Source: a virus
Virus record (IMG/VR): IMGVR_UViG_3300042351_001682
Span: 1-21,989 of that record
Length of the DNA stretch: 21,989 bases
Direction: 5' to 3' (one strand)
Of this stretch, positions 7,645 through 14,923 are shown in pieces. The notes under the pieces were generated by a model, which made no database searches, was not told the DNA's origin, and was given only the letters and a program-made list of their open reading frames with translations. The translations under genes were made by a program, and so were the position numbers. Each line of letters begins with the position of its first letter. Within the stretch, counting starts at the first letter, position 1.

Positions 7645-8667
7645 ATGGACGTATTTGATAAATTTTTTAAGAAATATTCATATAAATTTCCAAAAGGATA
7701 TCCTGACATGAAAAATGAGCAGGATGTTTTACTGCTCGAATCAATATTAAAAGAATTAGGTATAGACTTAAATGAAGCAAAAAAATCATATAGGGAAATC
7801 ATTAGAACTATATTATCATCACCCGAAGCAAAGGGTAAATTAGATACCCATTCAAGACCACAAAGAGTAAAAAATATAGGAAATATAAGTAATAATGATT
7901 TTGTAGATATACTATCAAATATTTTTGATATAGATGCTAAAGATATTAAAATATTACCTCCAAAAGCAGTAGGAAATCCTAGTAGTAAAAATTTTGCATT
8001 TCAATTCTCTATTGAAGGTCAAGAAGTAACACTTGTATTAGGAACTGAATCTCGCGGAACTAATATTGAAGATTATGAATTAAGCAATTTAAATGATTTT
8101 ATTAATAAAAATGGAGGAAGTATAAATATCAAAGTTGGGGATACAATATATAAAGATATTACTAAAGTTGAAAAAGTACCTGGTAATAAACAAGCTGATT
8201 TCGTATTTGCGGGAAAAACTAATTTATATATTCAACATAAAGATCTTAACGGATCACAACAATTATCAGGAGTAAAAAAATTAGAAGCAAATCCTGAAGT
8301 TAAAAGTTTTGTTAAAGCTGTAAAAGAAGCATCAGGTGGAACCCTTCAAAGTAAAATGAATTTTAAAAGAGAAGTAGATTCTATTGACTTGCAACTTAAA
8401 GGAGCATACGGTATAGGAGATTCATTTGGGGTAGATAAAGTCCAATCTATTATGTTTGGAAATATAGAAATTAGACCATCACGTAGTGGTACATATTTTG
8501 AATTATATAGTCCAGTTCAATTTGAATATCCAAATCCTTTAACTGGAGATTATGCGTTATATTTATTTGCCACTTATAGAAGTTATGGTATAAATCAACA
8601 AGGTATTAATAATTGCCGAATTGGTTTTTATCCATTAAAATTTTATCCATCCGCTAAAAATATTTAA
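7645..8667 (+). CDS. Possible PD-(D/E)XK nuclease-like protein with an N-terminal LNE|A module
   Basis: The N-terminal 45 residues (FFKKYSYKFPKGYPD, LLLESILKELGIDLNEA) form a separable module ending in LNE|A at 42-45, a good prohead-protease-type site. Further on, KQADFVFAGKTNLYIQHKD at 182-200 has the hydrophobic strand pattern D185...Q197-x-K199 expected of a PD-(D/E)XK core, with Gln in the E position. A glycine/glutamine-rich segment (GSQQLSGV) follows, as in related phage proteins. The C-terminal third (about 270-340) is beta-rich. The mature protein after cleavage would be about 295 residues. Nuclease activity is only a suggestion, because the second acidic residue is replaced. Confidence 0.7.
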   Translation: MDVFDKFFKKYSYKFPKGYPDMKNEQDVLLLESILKELGIDLNEAKKSYREIIRTILSSPEAKGKLDTHSRPQRVKNIGNISNNDFVDILSNIFDIDAKDIKILPPKAVGNPSSKNFAFQFSIEGQEVTLVLGTESRGTNIEDYELSNLNDFINKNGGSINIKVGDTIYKDITKVEKVPGNKQADFVFAGKTNLYIQHKDLNGSQQLSGVKKLEANPEVKSFVKAVKEASGGTLQSKMNFKREVDSIDLQLKGAYGIGDSFGVDKVQSIMFGNIEIRPSRSGTYFELYSPVQFEYPNPLTGDYALYLFATYRSYGINQQGINNCRIGFYPLKFYPSAKNI

Positions 8668-8678
8668 TATTTATTAAT

Positions 8679-9602
8679 ATGAATAGACTTACTAAAATAA
8701 TAAAAGATGTATTATCATCTTACCCAAAAAAAGATTGTGGATGTGGTTGTCATGGAAAATGCGCTACTAACGCTCCTATGTTAAACGAAAATTTAGGTGC
8801 TAAAGTAATTATGACTGAAAATATGAAGTATCATATTGACAACAAAAAACCATTAATCGAAAATACATTTCGCTATGGTTCAAAAGCATTTTTAGATTTA
8901 TGGGCTGAAGCTAGATACTTATATTCACGTGATGCCATAAATTTAAGTGAATCTGATAAACAAATTATTTTAGAAACACATTTAGGAGAACGTGGTTTAT
9001 TTAATGGTGAATTAGTCCCATTAGATTTACCTATGGAAGATTTAGATGAAAACCAGAAAATAACAACAGATCAATTATTAAATAACCCAAAAACATTAAC
9101 TTTAGATAAAGAAACTTCTATTAAAGGTAGACAATTCAAAACAGGAGATAGGATATCAGTTCAATATCAATTTGATGATGATGGTGAAAGTTTTTTTAAA
9201 ATTAAGGGGTTTGGAGCTGATGAAATCTCCATCCCATATATTCCTAAAAAAGAAATGGATAATTTTTTAAAAAATGCTTCATTATATTTACCTACAGAAA
9301 ATTTAAATGAAGCAGAATTTAAAGGTAAAGAAGTACAATTAGGTAAACCTAAACGTGGTGGATCTAAAAAATTCTTTGTATATGTAAAAGATCCTAAAAC
9401 AAAGAAAGTTAAAAAAGTATCATTTGGAGATACAACTGGATTGTCTGCCAAAATAAATAACCCCAAAGCACGTAAAGCGTTTGCCGCTAGACATAACTGT
9501 AAAAATAAAAAAGATCGCACAAAAGCTGGTTATTGGTCTTGTAACTTAGGTCGCTATGCTAAGTCTTTAGGAATGAAAAATAATTTTAGTGGATATTGGT
9601 AA
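8679..9602 (+). CDS. Modular protein: Cys-cluster leader and basic RHNC...YWSC C-terminal domain
   Basis: The leader MNRLTKIIKDVLSSYPKK is followed by a tight CGCGCHGKC cluster (C20, C22, C24, H25, C28) and PMLNE|N at 33-38. Residues about 45-205 form a central domain. TENLNE|A at 207-212 then separates a Lys-rich 95-residue C-terminal domain. It contains KRGGSKKFFVYVKDPK, VSFGDTTG, ARKAFAARHNC and AGYWSCNLGRY. That C-terminal domain is a recurrent module in T4-like phages of aquatic bacteria; I know no assigned biochemical role. Two LNE sites suggest three mature pieces. The small basic piece could bind packaged DNA. Confidence 0.75.
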   Translation: MNRLTKIIKDVLSSYPKKDCGCGCHGKCATNAPMLNENLGAKVIMTENMKYHIDNKKPLIENTFRYGSKAFLDLWAEARYLYSRDAINLSESDKQIILETHLGERGLFNGELVPLDLPMEDLDENQKITTDQLLNNPKTLTLDKETSIKGRQFKTGDRISVQYQFDDDGESFFKIKGFGADEISIPYIPKKEMDNFLKNASLYLPTENLNEAEFKGKEVQLGKPKRGGSKKFFVYVKDPKTKKVKKVSFGDTTGLSAKINNPKARKAFAARHNCKNKKDRTKAGYWSCNLGRYAKSLGMKNNFSGYW

Positions 9603-9634
9603 TAGAATTGACACCCCAAAATTTATAATAAAAT

Positions 9635-10261
9635 ATGGCTTACGTTTATATTATAACTAACATTATAAATAATAAAAAATATATAGGATCTTCTAGAAAA
9701 CAAACTGTAGATCCTCACTATTATGGTAGTGGGAAAAGAATAAAAAATGCTATTAAAAAGTATGGTATTGTAAATTTTACTAGAGAAATATTATGGGAAG
9801 GTGAAGGAGACGCTAGAAATGTAGAAACTTATTGGTTAGAATGTTTTAATGCTGCCTCTAATCCTCAATTTTATAATATGACTAATGATGCTAGAGGAAA
9901 TACTTTACATAAAGAAGAAACAAAACTCACTATTAGCGAAAAATTAACAGGTCGTAAATTTTCTAAAGAGATATGTGATAAAATATCCAAAAACAAAAAA
10001 GGTAAACCCAATCATAAGAAAGGTAAACCTGATGGTCCTAAACCTGGAGTTACTGAAGCCCATAAAGGTAGAGTTAGTCCTAATAAAGGAAAAGGAAATC
10101 AAGTAGCTTTATATAAAATATCTGGAGAATATATTAAAACTTATTCTAATTATCATGACCTAGCTATTGATATACAAATACACCCAGAAACAGTAAGATG
10201 TCAACTTGTTGGAAAATCTCAAACAATTAAGAATAAACAATATAGAGCACAATATTTATAA
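9635..10261 (+). CDS. GIY-YIG homing endonuclease with NUMOD3 region
   Basis: The nuclease domain has VYI at 4-6, YIG at 16-18, a GSGKRIKNAIKKYG helix, and a catalytic Glu region near ETYWLECF. Residues about 90-153 are a chain of basic NUMOD3-type minor-groove-binding segments (KLTGRKFSKE, KKGKPNHKKGKP, HKGRVSPNKGKG). The last 50 residues are a helix-turn-helix-like module (YNxHDLAIDIQIHPETVRCQL). The gene sits directly upstream of the LRR gene at 10265. Its role is self-spreading by double-strand cleavage, not virion assembly. Confidence 0.9.
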   Translation: MAYVYIITNIINNKKYIGSSRKQTVDPHYYGSGKRIKNAIKKYGIVNFTREILWEGEGDARNVETYWLECFNAASNPQFYNMTNDARGNTLHKEETKLTISEKLTGRKFSKEICDKISKNKKGKPNHKKGKPDGPKPGVTEAHKGRVSPNKGKGNQVALYKISGEYIKTYSNYHDLAIDIQIHPETVRCQLVGKSQTIKNKQYRAQYL

Positions 10262-10264
10262 TAA

Positions 10265-11044
10265 ATGATAAAACTTTTAGACCTTTTACGCGAAGAAAAA
10301 CTTGATATCCTTAAACCTAGACGTTCCCCTGAAGAACGCCAAGCTAACTTTCTCATTACAACCAATAAAAAAATTGAACAATACATAAAGGATGGAGGCA
10401 AAGGTGATCTTAATCTACAAAATACCCCAATTACTACATTACCAAATGATTTAACAGTTGGAGGTGATCTTGATTTATATGGTACCAAAATTACATCATT
10501 ACCGAATGGTCTAACGGTTGGTGGCTATCTTAATTTAAAGCGTACCAAAATTACCTCATTACCAAATGGTCTAAAGGTTGGAGGTGATCTTGATTTATAT
10601 GGTACCAAAATTACATCATTACCTAATGGTCTAACGGTTGGAGGTAATCTTGATTTAGAAGATACCCCAATTACCACATTATCAAATGATCTAACAGTTG
10701 GAGGTTACCTTTATTTAGCAAATACTAAAATTACCTCATTGCCAAATGGTCTAAAGGTTGATGGCTATCTTAATTTAGCAAATACTCCAATTACATCATT
10801 ACCGAATGATTTAAAAGTTGGGGGTAATCTTAATTTACATGATACTAAAATTACCTCATTACCTAATGGTCTAACGGTTGGTGGCTATCTTGATTTATAT
10901 GGTACTAAAATTACATCATTACCAAATGGTTTAACGGTTGGAGGTTACCTTTATTTAGCAAATACTCCAATAAGTAAAAAATATTCTAAGGAAGAAATTA
11001 AAAAAATGGTTCCCGGAGTAAAGGGCAATATTTATATAAAATAA
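10265..11044 (+). CDS. LRR-type 20-residue repeat protein with capsid-targeting-like N-terminus (copy A)
   Basis: MIKLLDLLREE (1-11) matches the shared MIKLxDLLxE leader, with LRE|E as the possible cleavage site. Residues 12-47 (ILKPRRSPEERQANFL, KKIEQYIKDGGKG) are a helical cap. From residue 48 there are nine 20-residue units (xLxLxxTxITSLPNGLTVGG) and a half unit. The protein ends with TPISKKYSKEEIKKMVPG, the same capping tail as the other two copies. The repeat spacing suits a short-LRR solenoid. The residues that vary between units (flanking LxL) would lie on the exposed beta-sheet face. The start is ATG after TATAATAA. A binding protein delivered with the virion is the inference; the ligand is unknown. 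Confidence 0.88.
   Translation: MIKLLDLLREEKLDILKPRRSPEERQANFLITTNKKIEQYIKDGGKGDLNLQNTPITTLPNDLTVGGDLDLYGTKITSLPNGLTVGGYLNLKRTKITSLPNGLKVGGDLDLYGTKITSLPNGLTVGGNLDLEDTPITTLSNDLTVGGYLYLANTKITSLPNGLKVDGYLNLANTPITSLPNDLKVGGNLNLHDTKITSLPNGLTVGGYLDLYGTKITSLPNGLTVGGYLYLANTPISKKYSKEEIKKMVPGVKGNIYIK
10406..10945 (+). repeat. Nine in-frame 60-bp tandem repeats (LRR units, copy A)
   Basis: Each 60-base block encodes one unit. The LPNGLTVGG-coding half is nearly constant. The codons around CTT-xxT-TTA-xxx-xxT differ from unit to unit. Confidence 0.92.
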
Positions 11045-11050
11045 AAACAA

Positions 11051-11800
11051 ATGAATTTATCACACCCCAAACTTTTATTAGAAAACAAAAAATACATTTT
11101 AGAAAACGTAAAGTTAGCTAAACAGTATGTTGATTCAAATCAAATTACTAATGATTTTTTAAATACCTTAGTTCAAGCTGATCCTACTCCTACTAAAAAA
11201 TATGTTGGGTGGATGGCTAAACAATGGGTAAATAAAAGTGTATCTGATATTGACGAATTAAGAAATACGATTGAAGAGTTTAATACTTTCCTTAACAAAG
11301 GAAAAATGAAAACTAAAGATATAAACGCATTCAAATCTTTTAATGATTTAAAACAAGAAATAACCAAACTAAACCAATCAGGTGAAGGTAAATCGATTAA
11401 AGACTTAGAAAAAGATTACGATGTAGTAGTAGATAATAATGACTTAGTAATAATGTCTCCTCACACCCATGAAGCCTCTCGTAAATTAGGTTTAAGTGTT
11501 TTCTCATTCAGAGACTGTGAAGGAGGAGGAAAAGATTCATCATGGTGTACAACATATAAAGCACCTGACCATTTTAATGATTATTACTACACCCATAACG
11601 TTACTTTTTACTATATAAAGATAAAATCTCCAAAATTATTGGAAGAATTAAAAACAGCATTTCCAAAAAAATATAAAGAATTACAAGTAGTAGCATTAGC
11701 AGTTCTTGATAATGGAAAAATAGATGGATATGATGGGTTAGACAAACAAATGAATAAAAAAGATATTGATACTTATACCGATATAATAGGAATTTCATGA
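11051..11800 (+). CDS. WCT-motif phage protein of unknown function, between the two LRR genes
   Basis: The N-terminus MNLSHPKLLLENKKYILEN has two possible LLE|N and ILE|N processing sites. Residues 44-60 (DPTPTKKYVGWMAKQWV) are a segment recurrent in aquatic T4-like phages. The core motif is SSWCTTYKAPDHF then NDYYYTHNVTFYYIKI at 163-191. This WCT...F..YY....FY.I signature recurs in many phage proteins of unknown function. An invariant-looking D155/C156 and C166 suggest a functional site. The stop overlaps the start of the second LRR gene (ATGA). The gene lies exactly between LRR paralogues, so a functional pairing with them is plausible but unproven. Confidence 0.78.
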   Translation: MNLSHPKLLLENKKYILENVKLAKQYVDSNQITNDFLNTLVQADPTPTKKYVGWMAKQWVNKSVSDIDELRNTIEEFNTFLNKGKMKTKDINAFKSFNDLKQEITKLNQSGEGKSIKDLEKDYDVVVDNNDLVIMSPHTHEASRKLGLSVFSFRDCEGGGKDSSWCTTYKAPDHFNDYYYTHNVTFYYIKIKSPKLLEELKTAFPKKYKELQVVALAVLDNGKIDGYDGLDKQMNKKDIDTYTDIIGIS

Positions 11801-12513
11801 TAAAACTTTTAGACCTTTTACGCGAAGAAAAGCTTGATATCCTTAAACCTAGACGCTCCCCGGAAGAACGCCAAGCTAACTTTCTCATTGCAACCAATAA
11901 AAAAATTGAACAATACATAAAGGATGGAGGCAAAGGTAATCTTGATTTGCGAAATACTCCAATTACCTCATTACCAAATGGTCTAAAGGTTGGTGGTAAT
12001 CTTTATTTAGCAAATACCCCAATTACCTCATTACCAAATGGTCTAACGGTTGGTGGCTATCTTAATTTATACAATACCCCAATTACATCATTACCAAATG
12101 GTCTAAAGGTTGATGGCTATCTTGATTTATATGGTACTAAAATTACCTCATTGCCAAATGGTCTAAAGGTTGGAGGTGATCTTAATTTAGTAAATACTCC
12201 AATTACATCATTACCAAATGGTCTAACGGTTGGTGGCCATCTTGATTTATACAATACCCCAATTACCTCATTGCCAAATGGTCTAAAGGTTGATGGCTAT
12301 CTTGATTTATATGGTACTAAAATTACCTCATTGCCAAATGATCTAACGGTTGGTGGCCATCTTGATTTATACAATACCCCAATTACCTCATTGCCAAATG
12401 GTTTAACGGTTGGTGGCTATCTTAATTTAGCAAATACCCCAATAAGTAAAAAATATTCCGAAGAAGAAATTGAAAAAATGGTTCCCGGAGTAAAGGGCAA
12501 TATTTATATATAA
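11797..12513 (+). CDS. LRR-type 20-residue repeat protein with capsid-targeting-like N-terminus (copy B)
   Basis: It has the same plan as copy A: leader MIKLLDLLREE, helical cap to residue 47, and eight 20-residue units from residue 48 with a capping half unit. The tail TPISKKYSEEEIEKMVPG follows. The first 140 bases differ from copy A at about four positions, three of them silent, while the order and content of repeat units differ. This indicates recent duplication or gene conversion of the ends, with reshuffling of the repeats. The start overlaps the stop of the 11051 gene (ATGA), so translation is probably coupled. Confidence 0.88.
   Translation: MIKLLDLLREEKLDILKPRRSPEERQANFLIATNKKIEQYIKDGGKGNLDLRNTPITSLPNGLKVGGNLYLANTPITSLPNGLTVGGYLNLYNTPITSLPNGLKVDGYLDLYGTKITSLPNGLKVGGDLNLVNTPITSLPNGLTVGGHLDLYNTPITSLPNGLKVDGYLDLYGTKITSLPNDLTVGGHLDLYNTPITSLPNGLTVGGYLNLANTPISKKYSEEEIEKMVPGVKGNIYI
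11938..12417 (+). repeat. Eight in-frame 60-bp tandem repeats (LRR units, copy B)
   Basis: The unit length and constant core are the same as at 10406-10945. Alternate units carry YNTP and YGTK types, giving a visible higher-order pattern (for example HLDLYN, YLDLYG, HLDLYN). Confidence 0.92.
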
Positions 12514-12524
12514 ACATAAAATAA

Positions 12525-13280
12525 GTGATTAAGCTTATAGACATATTCAATCAACTTCTCCAAGAAGAAAAAGAAAAACGCGACAGATGTTTACGTATTG
12601 CTGATCGCAAATACGATAAGCCATCTGCATACAAATCAGGAGCCGTTGTAAGATGTCGTAAAGGAGATATTTGGAAAGATTTAAAAGAAGATACAACCTC
12701 TTCAGCAGAACAAAAAATTGATGAGTTACCTAAGGGTAAACTATTTGATGATGCAAAAAATATAGAAGGCATCTTTAATAAAAGTCAACATAGTTGGAGT
12801 GAAGTAATCGAATTATTTGAAAAAAATAGAGATAAAGGTCAAGAACAATATGTGAACATAGAAGACATTCACATTACACAACCTAATATCCAAAGCAATA
12901 AAGTAAAACAGGTAATTACAAATACAAAAGAATTACCTATTATAAATATTGTTGAATTTCCAGACGGTGAAAAAGTAATTTATGACGGACATCATAGACT
13001 TGTAGCCAACTGGGCTCTAGGAAATGAAAAAATTAAAACAAACCTAGTTCAAGTTGAAAATTTAGAAGAAGCTGAATCATTACATAAGTGGTTTAACCGT
13101 CAAGGAGCAAAAGGAAAAGAAAAAGGATGGGTAGACTGTAATGCACCAGACGGAAACGGAGGTTATAAATCCTGCGGAAGAAAAGAAGGAGAGAAACGCT
13201 CTAAATATCCTGCCTGTAGACCAACAGCAGCACAATGTAAAACACCTGGTAAAGGTAAAAAGTGGGGTAAAACAAAATGA
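12525..13280 (+). CDS. ParB/Srx-like domain protein flanked by basic phage Cys modules
   Basis: The start is GTG, chosen because it restores the shared leader MIKLIDIF...LLQE|E. Residues 19-52 (RCLRIADRKYD, SAYKSGAVVRCRKG, IWKDLKE) are a basic module common in phage internal-type proteins. Residues about 108-178 are a ParB/sulfiredoxin-like fold (YVNIEDIHITQPN, LPIINIVEF, YDGHHRLVANWALG), with GHHR at 155-158 at the nucleotide-binding turn. Residues 189-251 (GWVDCNAP, KSCGRK, YPACRPTAAQCK) form a second basic Cys-rich module. The ParB-like core could bind DNA or nucleotides, or cleave DNA. The flanking cationic modules and the leader suggest packaged, DNA-associated cargo. Confidence 0.8.
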   Translation: MIKLIDIFNQLLQEEKEKRDRCLRIADRKYDKPSAYKSGAVVRCRKGDIWKDLKEDTTSSAEQKIDELPKGKLFDDAKNIEGIFNKSQHSWSEVIELFEKNRDKGQEQYVNIEDIHITQPNIQSNKVKQVITNTKELPIINIVEFPDGEKVIYDGHHRLVANWALGNEKIKTNLVQVENLEEAESLHKWFNRQGAKGKEKGWVDCNAPDGNGGYKSCGRKEGEKRSKYPACRPTAAQCKTPGKGKKWGKTK

Positions 13281-13594
13281 TAAAACTTCTTCAACTACTA
13301 ACTGAAGCTAAAGAAAGCTTTGAACAATTTGCTAAAAATCGTTTAGCAGGTGCTGAAAAAATTATAGCTAATGCTAAGGAAAAAGGTGGAGATGCTTTAT
13401 TAACATATAATCACTTTAATGTAAAACCACCTTATTATAAAAAAGCAATAAATGGTAAATTTGATAAAGAAGCGGCCAAAAAGGAATTTGAAGAAATATA
13501 TAAAAAAATATCATTAAACATGACCCAAACCGAATTTCAAAAAGAAGTTGGTCGTTTAGAAGTATTAGGTGAACTATTAATAAGAGAAAAATAA
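13277..13594 (+). CDS. Unknown 105-aa protein with LTE|A leader
   Basis: MIKLLQLLTEA (1-11) is one of the cleanest matches to a T4-type capsid-targeting sequence. LTE|A would be cut to release a protein of about 95 residues. The mature part is helical and basic, with NRLAGAEKIIANAKEKGGDA and a YNHFNVKPPYYKKA segment. The ATG overlaps the previous stop. No enzymatic motif is visible. The best inference is a small internal protein comparable in size and behaviour, not in sequence, to T4 IPI-IPIII. Confidence 0.8.
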   Translation: MIKLLQLLTEAKESFEQFAKNRLAGAEKIIANAKEKGGDALLTYNHFNVKPPYYKKAINGKFDKEAAKKEFEEIYKKISLNMTQTEFQKEVGRLEVLGELLIREK

Positions 13595-13595
13595 T

Positions 13596-14015
13596 ATGAT
13601 TAAATTAACAGATATACTAAACGAAGCAGAGATAAATAAATGTCCGTCTCCAACTCAAAATATTGAGTTAAACCTTCAAAATAGACAGAAGGCAATTAAT
13701 GAATATGGATATGGTCCCTTAAATCCTAATGAACCTAATGAAAAGTTTTGGCAAGCTAAAGCAGATATGTGGAAACTTGATTCTGTAAAAGAGGCCAAAA
13801 CATCACGTTGTGGTAATTGTGCGGCTTTCGATGTTACAGAAAAAACATTAAATTGCATAGCTAAAGGAATAGGAAACGATGAAGGATCAGAAAATCCATT
13901 TGACGTAATTAAAGCAGGACAATTAGGATATTGTAGGTTTTTAAAATTCAAATGTGCCGCTGCTCGAACTTGCGATGCTTGGGTTATTGGTGGTCCAATT
14001 AAAGATTCAATATAA
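13596..14015 (+). CDS. Cys-rich protein with LNE|A leader (possible Fe-S or zinc protein)
   Basis: MIKLTDILNEA gives the ideal cleavage site LNE|A at 8-11. After CPSPTQNIELNLQNRQKAI and YGYGPLNPNEPNEKFW come seven cysteines in all: C16, C72, C75, C87, C113, C120 and C126. They sit in RCGNCAAFD, NCIAKGI, GYCRFLKFKC and RTCDAWV. This family is common in T4-like phages of aquatic bacteria. The C-x2-C...C...C...C spacing recalls HiPIP-type iron-sulfur proteins, but the assignment is tentative. Disulfide or zinc binding would also fit. Confidence 0.78.
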   Translation: MIKLTDILNEAEINKCPSPTQNIELNLQNRQKAINEYGYGPLNPNEPNEKFWQAKADMWKLDSVKEAKTSRCGNCAAFDVTEKTLNCIAKGIGNDEGSENPFDVIKAGQLGYCRFLKFKCAAARTCDAWVIGGPIKDSI

Positions 14016-14278
14016 TGAAACCATATACTGACGTTTTAACAACGGAAAATACAATTATCAGGGAGTTTGGTGATAACATAGATCCCGTTGAATTAAAATG
14101 GCATTTGGATGAGTGTAGCCGCCACGTTACCATTTTAGAGGGTAAAGGATGGAAATATCAAGAAGATAATAAATTACCTTTGGAACTTAACGAAGGGGAT
14201 TGTATATTTATACCAAAACAAACATTTCACCGTATTTATAAAGGAACAACACCACTAAAAATAAAAATTCATCAATGA
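14015..14278 (+). CDS. Small cupin-fold protein (87 aa)
   Basis: The sequence has the two-part cupin layout. The first strand group contains LKWHLDECSRHVTILEGKGW, with possible metal ligands H30, D32/E33 and H37. The second contains LNEGDCIFIPKQTFHRIYKG, with G-D...P...H. A closely similar single-domain cupin is common in T4-like aquatic phages. It starts at the TAATG overlap with the previous gene and ends overlapping the next ATG. The substrate is unknown. No targeting leader is present, so it may act in the host cytoplasm. Confidence 0.75.
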   Translation: MKPYTDVLTTENTIIREFGDNIDPVELKWHLDECSRHVTILEGKGWKYQEDNKLPLELNEGDCIFIPKQTFHRIYKGTTPLKIKIHQ

Positions 14279-14904
14279 AAAAACAAATGCTAAGCGAACA
14301 ATTCCTACGTATGCAAAAGCTAGCAGGTATTATTAACGAATCTGAATATAAGCAAGACCTAGAAGAAACTAATGTTGAATTAGATGATCAAGAACAAGAT
14401 GTGATTGATGGTCTTAAAAGTGAGATGGATGGTGTTTTAAAAGGAATGGAAAAAGAACTTGAAAAAGTATCTAAAACTGCAAATGAAGGTATCTTAACAG
14501 CAGCTAGTATCGCCCTTGCATTACCAGCAGTTATGGGTCTAATATCTAGACTTGGAAAATCCGCAGGTACTTTAGTTAACAAAATGTTAGGTAAAAAACC
14601 TTCAAATGATTCTGATTATCAGAAATGGATGAGTAAATTGGGTAATATTGCTGATCAATTACATCATTTATATGTAATTCCTATTGAAGCGATTGTTAAA
14701 AAGTTTGTTAAAGACCCAGAAAAAGCTCATAAAGTAGCAAATGGTATATTTCATGTTATTGTGGCTGTTTTGTTTATAGCCTCAGGAGTTACAGCTGTGA
14801 AAGCACTTCAAGCTAAAAATGTATCTTTAGCCACTTTAGAAAGTGCTTTAAGTGCAGTTAAGGGAGGGGAAATTAAAACATATATCTCTAATCTTTTATC
14901 ATAA
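14275..14904 (+). CDS. Two-helix membrane protein with INE|S targeting-like leader
   Basis: The leader QFLRMQKLAGIINE|SEYKQ (9-27) is a third variant of the shared N-terminal peptide, with cleavage possible at INE|S. An acidic helical segment follows (24-70). Two hydrophobic helices lie at about 72-93 (ILTAASIALALPAVMGLI) and 156-178 (GIFHVIVAVLFIASGVTAV), separated by a basic loop. The rest is soluble. A packaged protein with membrane-inserting helices would suit a role in the host envelope during DNA entry; this is an inference. It is the last gene before the strong terminator. Confidence 0.75.
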   Translation: MKKQMLSEQFLRMQKLAGIINESEYKQDLEETNVELDDQEQDVIDGLKSEMDGVLKGMEKELEKVSKTANEGILTAASIALALPAVMGLISRLGKSAGTLVNKMLGKKPSNDSDYQKWMSKLGNIADQLHHLYVIPIEAIVKKFVKDPEKAHKVANGIFHVIVAVLFIASGVTAVKALQAKNVSLATLESALSAVKGGEIKTYISNLLS

Positions 14905-14923
14905 TATAAAAATAAAACATTTA

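Noticed and set aside
9167-9520. Reverse-strand open frames, such as this one opposite the 8679 gene
   Set aside because: They are antisense to better supported + strand genes, with low-complexity products, no motifs and no promoters.
8679-9602. Prohead protease gene among the cargo genes
   Set aside because: No Ser/His catalytic motif of U9/S78-type proteases is present here. The protease is expected downstream of the portal, outside the window.
9608-9629. TTGACA followed by TATAAT before the 9635 gene as a sigma-70 promoter
   Set aside because: The spacing is only about 10 bases, too short for -35/-10. AT-rich background makes chance matches common.
10406-12417. 60-bp repeats considered as a CRISPR array or DNA-level satellite
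   Set aside because: They are contiguous without spacers, perfectly in frame, and encode a regular LRR-like protein unit.
10265-12513. Diversity-generating retroelement acting on the LRR genes
   Set aside because: No reverse transcriptase gene or template repeat with adenine-biased change is visible. Variation is explained by repeat shuffling.
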